Assembly: GCA_026168455.1 (NCBI GenBank)
Contig: CM047426.1
Coordinates: forward strand, 44,224,307-44,288,306
DNA: 64,000 bases
Direction: 5' to 3'
Source of the DNA: Theocolax elegans
Lineage: Eukaryota > Arthropoda > Insecta > Hymenoptera > Cerocephalidae
Position numbers and translations under genes: made by a program. Under the pieces are notes generated by a model. The model had not been told where the DNA came from and did no database searches. It worked only from the letters and a program-made list of their open reading frames with translations. Positions 55,797 through 64,000 of this stretch are shown here, piece after piece; position 1 is the first letter of the stretch; the number at the start of each line of letters is the position of its first letter.

Positions 55797-56199
55797 ATAT
55801 ATATGAGTATATGTAAAATATTACACACTCAGAGCTATTAATTATTGCTATTAATTATAGTTTTATAATTTAGAGCACGTTCAAATTGAATTAAAATTAT
55901 TTGTTTTCCAGATCTGTTTTATCCTTGGAGGAATAATATTCTTTGTATTTGAAAATATACTGAAAATTAACATGTAATTGAGTTCGATTTGATGCCTGAA
56001 AAGAAAAGAATTATTATATTGGATAAGTTTATATAAAGTAAATTTAATATTTCTTTCATGTTTATTAGTAGTATATCATAGAAACTTCTATCTTTATATG
56101 CATGAAGAATAACAATGAAAAACATTTATAACTAAAGGTTACAAAACTAAGAATACATGAAAGTGTCACACGAGTGTCGCTGCAGCATTAATAAATTAA

Positions 56200-56990
56200 G
56201 TATACTTATGTAATTCGTATTATTGTTGGCGCAGCCGATACAACCCGATAGGCCGTCTGTCCCTTACATGCGTCGAACCTCGTAAAACCTTATAAAGACG
56301 TCAAACTTTCGAAAACCGGATACATGCCTATTTGGTATAAATAATAAATACGGAATTGCCTGGTAGAATGGGATTAGCAATTTGATTAAGATTTGTTATT
56401 ACTGGCGCAGCCGGTAGTAACGAATAGGTCGTATGCCTAATACATGCGTCGATCCTCGTAGAACCTTATAAAAGAACTGTATTGGTTGGTTTAAAATTAT
56501 GGAATTTAACGGTAGACACCGATAGCTGTTAGTGGACAATATAGTGAAAAGCCTTATAGAACCTTATTAATTCAATGCACACGAATACGTCAAATACTCG
56601 AAAACCCGATACATGCCTATTTTTTATAAATAATAAATATGGAATTGCCTGGTAGAATGCGATTAGCGATTTGATTAAGATTTGTTATTGCTGGCGCAGC
56701 CGTTAGTACCCGATAGGTCGTATGCCTAATACATGCGTCGATCTTCGTAGAACCTTATAAAAGAACTGTATTGGTTGGTTTAAAATTATGGAATTTAACG
56801 GTAGACACCGATAGCTGTTAGTGGACAATATAGTGAAAAGCCTTATAGAACCTTATTAATTCGATGCACACGAATACGTCAAATACTCGAAAACCCGATA
56901 CATGCCTATTTGTTATAAATAATAAATACGGAATTGCCTGGTTGAACGCGATTAGCGTTTTGATTAAAATTGTATTTATGGATGTCTCAG
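56200..56990. repeat. 289-bp tandem repeats
   Basis: GGAATTGCCTGGTAGAATG occurs at 56352, 56641 and, diverged, 56930: two full units plus partial units on each side (CTGGCGCAGCCG, CCGATACATGCCTAT motifs). Confidence 0.88.
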
Positions 56991-57673
56991 CTCATACGAT
57001 CCGGTAAACGAACCGCCCATTTATTTTGTTGATCATCATATTGTACTGTAAAATGTTTTTTTCTTTTGTGAGGTTTATCTTATAAAATACTATAAGCATT
57101 TATTGTATAGTATGGTATGAGGTTTTTGCACCCGGAATTCCTTATAGAATCGAATTATAAACCTACTATTAGAAAGCAAAAAAAGATATAAAGATATACA
57201 GTATTTCCATGATAAGAGCTTATTAAATTTTTTATCGGGAAATGTGTATGAACTATAATCTTTTCATAGTCATTTCTTTTACTATAGAACCCGATTAATA
57301 TTTTCTTGGATGCACTTGTGTAATTCATGTGGTAAAACATCTATATAGGCTCATAATTTTTCAATCAATTTATTACGATATATGCCGATTCTGAATTCAT
57401 ATTGGTAAAGTGAATAGATTTCTATAAATAATTAAATGAGCATATCTCTATAAAAGCCTATAAATTTATTAGTCTCATAGAAACTGATATATCTTTTACC
57501 AGGTAAAACTTATAAAAACTAAATTTCGGAACTTGTGATTCGTAGCTGTGAGGATTTCATTATAGGTACCGATAAAAAAGAAATCGCCCGATATATTACT
57601 ATAAAATTTTTATCGGCACCCCGATTCAATGTGCCATTATTTTATCGGATGTTATAAGGTCTTTTCAACAGGG

Positions 57674-59070
57674 TACTGAACGATCCAGACCTATGCATAC
57701 ACCTTTATAAAAATTACGCACTGGCTCGATGGATGACAAGGCTACTGCTAATTCTCTTAAATTTATTGGTAATCGTGGAACATTCATACGCCTATGGTTC
57801 AACATGGATGACCTCATAGATGCTAGTGTGAAATAAACGGAACCATCGGGATTGCTAGTACAGAGAAGTTTGTTTTAATATTTATTATAATTTATTATAA
57901 TTACTACTAATTATTCGGGTGCGCGAGAAAACGGATGTCTCGTAATAGAATTTGCCCGGATCGCATATAATTATCTACCGACACATTGCCGACCGTCATA
58001 ATGCACTTAAAATAAAATAATACACTTGAATTTCATCTTCATATATTAAGGCGATGATGGACCCTGATTACAAGAATCTATCAACCCAAAAATCATGATT
58101 AAAATTATTAAATTAAAATTCTGTAAATGATTATAATCGAACCATTGAATATAACTAAGTGCGTAAAAGAGCTACTCTTAAAAAAAAAAAGAATATTTGA
58201 AATGGATTTTACGTAAATTATAGACGTTAATTTCCAAGCCGAAAATATTATTGATAATAAGGATTTAAAAACGTTTATAAATGCATACACATTAATAAAA
58301 ATAGTTAATAAAAATATATTTAAAAATATACGCAATGCAAGTTATGGTTACGCAAAATAATCTCTCTTTAGTGATGGAAATTATTTCAATAAATAAAAAA
58401 AACTTAAGGTTACAAAGGAAATTAATTTTTCTTATATATTTATATTTACCTTTGTGAAACATTATTAAAAATGTTTTCGAAAGTATCAAATGTCGTCTCA
58501 CACAAAGTATAAAATTTTTTTCGGAAATTATATTTAGCCAAATAATTTTCTTCCAATTCATGTTGAATGTGATCCACAATTTCTTCAATAAATAAGTCAT
58601 TGTCTGTATAAATTTTTCCTGGACAACCCGTTGACGACCTTTTATTGCACCGAAATATGTTACTTGATATCCCGTTTCTCTTATCACGATTATACAAATA
58701 GTTATTGTGATAGTATTTAACGGTATCCTCTCGAATCCCATCCAACATTATCAAGTAATCCTGAAATATTAAAATATGTATAAATAACGCGCATGAAGAA
58801 AAATAAAATTTATTTTTTTTATTTTCAAAGACATTTGTATAAAACAAAAAGATAGTAGTATAAGATCACTTAAGCAGGAATTAAAAAAATGCATCTTGAA
58901 ACACATGAAAATTAATATGTTTAAATTTGATTTATAAAAATTTAAAACATTTTATTTTATGTGACAAAACATAAAATCACTACATTTATAAAAAATGATA
59001 TTTTAACCTCATAAGCGTATATAAAACAACGCAATTTTATATAGTATATAATATTTACCTGATTATTCAT
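57674..59070 (-). CDS. MULE gene exons 1-3a: start and FLYWCH-like N-terminus
   Basis: Exons 59059-59070 (MNNQ), 58450-58760 and 57674-57854, all with GT-AG borders and matching phases. Exon 2 reads EDTVKYYHNNYLYNRDKRNG then FRCNKRSSTGCPGKI, the YLY...C...GC pattern of FLYWCH-type DNA-binding fingers found at the N-terminus of insect MULEs. Exon 3 begins SNPDGSVYF and has LASMRSSMLNHRRMNVPRLP, the usual linker before the catalytic core. The exon is cut at 57674 by the TA element. The 149-codon ORF at 58292-58741 is a shadow frame. Confidence 0.8.
57855..58449 (-). other. MULE intron 2
   Basis: AT-rich, TTACC donor complement at 58448 and CTAG acceptor at 57855; no other feature seen. Confidence 0.55.
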
Positions 59071-60015
59071 GATGATGACGTAGAGTTGAACCTATCCTGA
59101 TTATATGACGTGCGCAGTCAGAAGGCAGGGAGGAAGATACAAACTCGGCGAAACACTCAAAATACGCAAAATAAAGCTAATTGATCATGGCACGCGATGC
59201 GCGTCGTCGTTTGCCGTTCTGTTTTTTGTTGTTTTTATAACCTTTTTATAACAAATTGCTGCGAATCATGATAGCAGCTATGTTTGCTCATCGAGACCGA
59301 GTTTCAATTTTTTAGATTCTCGAACGTTCGCATTATAATATCAAAATGAATTAAATCATATCCTAGAATTCGGTAAAGATCTGTTTTCCAAAGGGTGTGA
59401 ACTCTTCTTATTAGTTGCATGCTTAAAAGTCTGATATAAAAATTGGATTTGAATGTATCGTTATCTACATGGTTCAAGCTATTTTTGCACGCAAATTTGA
59501 AAAAATTTTTATTAAAACGTAGTTACAAAGGATCAAATATAGCTAAAAAACGTGTTTTTAACGTTTTCGGGAAAATTTAAATATATATTAATTTTTACCC
59601 AATTAACTTTATTAAATAGACGATAAACACAAAAAAGCTGTTAATTTAACCGTGTTAGTTACATTAGTTTATATTAAAAATTAGCACCTTCAGAAGTCTT
59701 TGTAAAAGTGTAGAATTTGAAAAAACAAGCCGTTATTAGGCATTGAACAAATTATAGTTTTATAGATAACAAAATATCTGAATTTTTATTCTAAAGATCT
59801 CGGCAATATATACAAAGAGATTAAGTTATATTAATAATATTCGGCTAGTAATTAACCTAAAGGGCTCAAATTTTGAGATAGGTTACTTTTTTCATAATAT
59901 AACATTTTCAGTAACATGACTTGACCCGAAGTCCTCTTCCCCTCGCCATCGAGTTTTAAAAATAGTTGGAACGGCAATGTATATGATAAGCATGTATTAA
60001 GAACTACATCAAAAC
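59071..60015 (-). other. MULE 5' region upstream of the gene; nothing recognised
   Basis: AT-rich sequence between the first exon and the right TIR; expected to hold the transposase promoter. Confidence 0.5.
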
Positions 60016-60221
60016 TACAATGCACTTTTTAGGCTTGTACTAAATATGTACCTGTAGACGAAATATGTACCTATAGACGAAATTATCTTTCACAAAATTC
60101 ACCAATTTAGGAGTTTCTATTTACTATAAATTTTAATATCGCATTTTAATAAAATACTAATTTAATATCATAATAAAATACTCGTTAAATTGTTATAACG
60201 GAGCCTAAATTAATACTCATG
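60016..60221 (-). repeat. MULE right terminal inverted repeat
   Basis: Inverted counterpart of 11520-11725. Confidence 0.82.
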
Positions 60222-60700
60222 ATACAGTTTGATAACTTATAGTTAAGAGTCAAGGATTTTTCAAGACCAATCTTTTTTTGTTAAATATTAAATACAAATC
60301 GAGATATTTAAGAAAAACTCCTTTGGAGTTCGGATGTTGTTTTCAATCCAATAAACTTGAAATTCAGCAGGTGAAAAATAATACTTGTTTTAAGAATGGC
60401 GTATTCGATTAAAAAATAAATGAATAAATAGAAAATTTATGAATAAATCTATACAATTTGTGTACATATTACATACACGAACGACGATTTACAGTGCTCA
60501 TATATAATCCGTGCACATAATAAATACTCACGATAAAATTGAACACACAAAGATCAACACATGGTGCACAATGTAAAGGTGTACAATATTGATTTGTAGA
60601 AAACTTATGTGCCCAAGATATTAGTTGTCAACTAAATATACGCTTGTGCAAAAATGTATTTCATACTCAAACACAATGTGAACGATCAATGTGAAGACGT
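60222..60700. other. Between MULE and copia remnant, nothing recognised
   Basis: AT-rich; no gene or repeat seen. Confidence 0.5.
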
Positions 60701-62505
60701 ATGTGTGTATCATCACTGGTCCCGTTTATTAGATTAGTACAAAAACAAACAAATTATAAAATACAAGTTTTTAGAACAGATAATGGCCGTGAATATCTTA
60801 ATGCAACGCTGAGAAAAATACTTGAGAAGGAAGGAATCAGACATGAAATCTCTATCGCCTACAATCCACAGCAAAATGAAAGAGATCACCAAGACTCAAA
60901 AAGAAGCCTAAATTTTTAAATGATTATATTGTATACACAACTATTTCCGAGGCAGGTAAACCAAAAAATTATAATGAAACAAACACAGGTCCAGAATTAA
61001 ATCAATGGATGGACGCTATGCATTCTGAGTATGAATCTATTATTGGCAATGAAACTTGGACTTTATGTGACCTTCCAGCTGAACACCCACCAATTGGTAG
61101 TAAATGGATATACAAAAAGAAGATAAACCTGGATAAAACTACACGATTCAAGGCTCGTCTAGTTGCTCAGGGTTACACCCAAGTTAAGGGACTAAATTTC
61201 GAAAAAACATACTCACCAGTAGTAAGATTCACTTCATTAACATTCCTTTTTTCTTATGCCATTAAAAACAATTTGAATATTTACCATCTTGATGTTCAGA
61301 CTGCACTTTTGCACGGAGACCTTGAAGAAACAATATTTTTACAGCAACCGAAGGGTTTCATAATCGAAGGAAAAGAAAATCAAGTATGTCTCTTAAAAAA
61401 GGCCATATACGGTCTAAAACAGGGAAGCCGGTCATGGAATCTAAAACTGGATGATGCTTTCAAAAAACTTGGTCTGAAACAGTCAAGCTATGACTCATAC
61501 ATTTATTTTTATTACAACATTAATAAATCGATTGTTACTGCTATATTTGTAGACGACATCATAGTATTTACCAACAGTATAGATTTTCTGGATATTTTAA
61601 GAAAACACCTTGCAACATTTTGTGTGATTAAGGATCTTGGACCTATACAAAGATGCTAGGGAATCAATATTAATGTGGATAAGAATCAAGGTATAATCGA
61701 GCTAGACCAAAGGTATTATATCCAAAATTTGCTCAAATCATTTGGAATGGATTCCTGTAGAAAAGCAAGTACACCGATGGATCCCATTACTATGGATGAA
61801 AGAACCACATCTTCGGACATACCCAAAAATGAAGAAAAAATGCCGTATCAAAATGCAGTTGATAGTCTGCTATATTTAGTGCAAGCCACAAGACCAGATC
61901 TTGCTTATGCTGTTAGCACTGTAAGCAAATATAACAACTCGTATGAAAGCATCCACTGGAACATAATAAAACGATTATTTAGATATCTACAGGGAACTAA
62001 AGACTATACAAACTGCAGTACAACCGAAAGGGAAATTCTAATCTCATAAGTTTCTGTGATGCTTGCTGGGCTACGGATCCCCAGGACCCTCGCTCTGTAT
62101 CCGGATATGTCTTTACTATTCAGGGAGGTGCAATATCTTGGAGTAGCAGAAGACAACCCACAATTGCACTTTCTAGCACTGAAGCAGAGTATGTGTCCTT
62201 GTTAACTGCTGCGCAAGAAGCAATATGGATTCGTGGATTTCGCATCGAGTTAAAACTGCAAGGAAACTAGCCTATTACAATTTATTGTTATAATAAGGGT
62301 GCAATTGACCTCGGAAAGAATCCACGTTTCAGTGCGAGGACAAAACACATCGATGTAAGAAACCATTTTATTAAAGACAAATTTGAAAAAGAAGAAATTC
62401 AAGTCAAATTCATATCATCTATTGAAATAGTAGCAGATCCACTAACTAAAGCCACTTCATCAAGAAAACTAGAAGAGTTTATGAAGAATGTAGGATTAGT
62501 TAATT
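60701..62505 (+). pseudogene. pol: Copia-type pol remnant (integrase end, RT, RNase H)
   Basis: A scrap of integrase (VFRTDNGREYLNATL, then YNPQQNE where the Glu region is deleted) leads into a nearly complete copia RT from about 60915: GSKWIYKKKINLDKTTRFKA, LVAQGYTQ, YHLDVQTALLHGDLEE (motif A), AIYGLKQGSRSWN and FVDDIIVF (FVDD catalytic). Stops at 61657-61659, 62047-62049 and near 62269 interrupt it. RNase H follows with CDACWATDPQDPRSVSGY and LSSTEAEYVSL, ending FMKNVGLVN. Gag, protease and most of integrase are missing. Order IN before RT is the copia hallmark. Confidence 0.9.
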
Positions 62506-62619
62506 AATTCGAATTTTTAGAATAAACAGATTATAATTTTTTTTATTATGTTTAACGTTAATGTTCGCCTAAAATAAAAATGTAATTATTTTGATTGTAA
62601 AATTTTAATTGAGGAGGCG

Positions 62620-63359
62620 TGATGTATTTTTCTATTGTAACAATGAAATTTTAATTTAGGCTGTATCTATTGCGCTTTTGTGAGTGTTCAAGATTGTGTT
62701 ATATAGAGAGCGTTCTTATCAATATCTCTCTCTCCTTTGTGCGATGCCGTGAAAAGCACATCGATTATAAAAGCACGATCACTTATAATGTTAAATAATT
62801 ATTTGAATAATACTGTGAGGTAGTACCTCACTATATTTATTATTATTAATTTAAAAGGAAATTGATGGATAGGAGGGGAAAGGAGGGAACGTTGTCCAAG
62901 CCTGAAAATTAAAATAAAGATTATTATGCGGATAGAACATATATTATAACGGTAAGTGAGTTACCGATCAGGTGAGTAACCGAAAAGAGTATCGTGGGTG
63001 ATGCGCGCGCAAGGAACGCGCGCGAGTATCGTGCGCGAAGGTATTAACGAGATCGAGTTCGCGCGCGCACGGCAACAACAACGGTTTTGGTGACCGGCGT
63101 TTACTTTTTACGTGATAAAAGAACGAAAGAACTGGTGTGCTTTGTGTGCGGGTGTGACAACCTTCTCCCCACTAACCTCCACGTCGGCGTGCGGAGCAGT
63201 ACGTCCCATTGGGCGTAAAAGAAGAAAGCCAGGAGTAGGCAGCCTTCCCGACAGCTGGAGTGAGAGAGAAAGGAATATTAAGGAGACAAGCTCTTTCTCC
63301 GTAGCCCAGCCTTTTCCCGCCCAGACGAGATATCTAGATTCGCGGTAAGTGGTGCATCA
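62620..63359 (+). repeat. Copia 3' LTR (740 bp)
   Basis: It follows a purine tract (GAGGAGGCG), begins TGATGTATTTT and ends GGTGCATCA, so the termini are inverted (TGATG/CATCA). It belongs to the pol remnant. Confidence 0.82.
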
Positions 63360-63370
63360 CGTTTAGACCC

Positions 63371-64000
63371 GCTTGTCTCCTTAATATTCCTTTCTCTCTC
63401 ACTCCAGCTGTCGGGAAGGCTGCCTACTCCTGGCTTTCTCTTTTACGCCCAATGGGACTACTGCTCCGCACGCCGACGTGGAGGTTAGTGGGGAGAAGGT
63501 TGTCACACCCGCACACAAAGCACACCAGTTCTTTCGTTCTTTTATCACGTAAAAGTAAACGCCGGTCACCAAAACCGTTTTGTTGCCGTGCGCGCGCGAA
63601 CTCGATCTCGTTAATACCTTCGCGCACGATACTCGCGCGCGTTCCTTGCGCGCGCATCACCCACGATACTCTTTCGGTTACTCACCTGATCGGTAACTCA
63701 CTTACCGTTATAATATATTTTCTATCCGCATAATAATCTTTATTTTAATTTTCAGGCTTGGACAACGTTCCCTCCTTTCCCCTCCTATCCATCAATTTCC
63801 TTTTAAATTAATAATAATAAATATAGTGAGGTACTACCTCACAGTATTATTCAAATAATTATTTAACATTATAAGTGATCGTGCTTTTATAATCGATGTG
63901 CTTTTCACGGCATCGCACAAAGGAGAGAGAGATATTGATAAGAACGCTCTCTATATAACACAATCTTGAACACTCACAAAAGCGCAATAGATACAGCCTA
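63371..64000 (-). repeat. Inverted copy of the copia LTR, running out of the window
   Basis: 63371-64000 is the reverse complement of 62657-63291, with only a few small differences (for example AAAAGAAGAAAG against AAAAGAGAAAG). The last ~68 bp of the LTR are missing from this copy. ORFs in either arm are not genes. Confidence 0.9.

Larger units (their letters stand above)
48157..57673. mobile_element. 9.5-kb non-coding TIR element with TA duplication, inside MULE exon 3
   Basis: The ends are inverted, CCCTGTTGAAAA(A/G)ACCT, flanked by TA on both sides (48155-48156, 57674-57675). Removing it with one TA restores an uninterrupted MULE frame at that point, which proves the boundaries. A second subterminal match (TTTTGCACCCGGA at ~48218 and ~57124) follows. 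I find no transposase. It contains foldbacks, a ~1.4-kb duplication, a solo LTR and 289-bp tandem repeats, and is rich in CCTTATAAAA-like motifs. Superfamily not recognised; TA fits Tc1/mariner-like cutting, but the size does not. Confidence 0.85.
11520..60221 (-). mobile_element. MULE (Mutator-like) DNA transposon, expanded by nested insertions
   Basis: Two 206-bp segments, 11520-11725 and 60016-60221, are inverted copies of each other (about 95% identical by eye). Between them lie all exons of one MULE transposase gene read on the minus strand. Removing Gypsy-2 (14708-44219) and the TA element (48157-57673) leaves about 9.7 kb. The outer limits are uncertain: Gypsy-1 abuts the left end, so the TIR may continue beyond it, and no TSD can be read. 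The expected 8-10 bp TSD should be sought left of Gypsy-1 and right of 60221. Confidence 0.75.

Noticed and set aside
58292..58741. 149-codon minus-strand ORF
   Set aside because: It overlaps MULE exon 2 in another frame and runs through its splice donor; the exon 2 frame has the FLYWCH-like pattern and matching phases.
63112..63733. ORFs near the window end
   Set aside because: They lie in the copia LTR and its inverted copy.

Overview
This window is a eukaryotic, almost certainly arthropod (probably insect) heterochromatin-like locus made almost entirely of transposable elements inserted into one another. I see no ordinary host gene that I can name. The animal assignment rests on a Polinton/adintovirus-type element, short GT-AG introns, Ty3/gypsy and copia elements, and a MULE transposase with a FLYWCH-like N-terminus.

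Layout. (1) 1-11519: a decayed Ty3/gypsy element (here Gypsy-1). The window opens inside its 5' LTR. It has a Lys-tRNA-type PBS, a 571-bp foldback element in its leader, gag, protease, RT/RNase H, a broken integrase, an extra 3' ORF with zinc knuckles, a PPT and a full 3' LTR. (2) 11520-60221: a MULE DNA transposon on the minus strand, with 206-bp inverted ends. Its 17-exon gene can be followed in phase across two huge insertions: FLYWCH-like N-terminus, DDE transposase core, RG-rich segment, basic segment, and a C-terminal RING finger. (3) Inside the last intron of that gene sits Gypsy-2 (14708-44219; 4-bp TSD ACTT), with a coiled-coil ORF0, gag, a textbook -1 frameshift site, pol, and two small nested TIR/foldback elements. 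(4) Inside the RT gene of Gypsy-2 sits a 17,162-bp Polinton (21882-39043) with 694-bp TIRs that differ at one noticed base and a 6-bp TSD ATAAGA. It keeps capsid, penton, PLA2-type minor capsid, protease and ATPase genes. It has a duplicated and truncated DNA polymerase B and no integrase that I can see. It carries a six-exon, all-phase-0 spliced gene and a pair of small genes near one end. (5) Exon 3 of the MULE gene is split by a 9.5-kb non-coding element (48157-57673; TA duplication), which itself holds foldback elements, tandem duplications and a solo LTR. (6) 60701-63359: a 5'-truncated copia element with its 3' LTR, followed by an inverted LTR copy running out of the window.

Together the insertions give a relative order: MULE first, then Gypsy-2 and the TA element, then the Polinton. 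Gypsy-1 lies in or beside the left MULE end. Several single-base breaks fall in homopolymers, and one 473-bp tandem duplication beside the Polinton looks like an assembly fault. Some 'pseudogene' calls may therefore reflect sequence errors.
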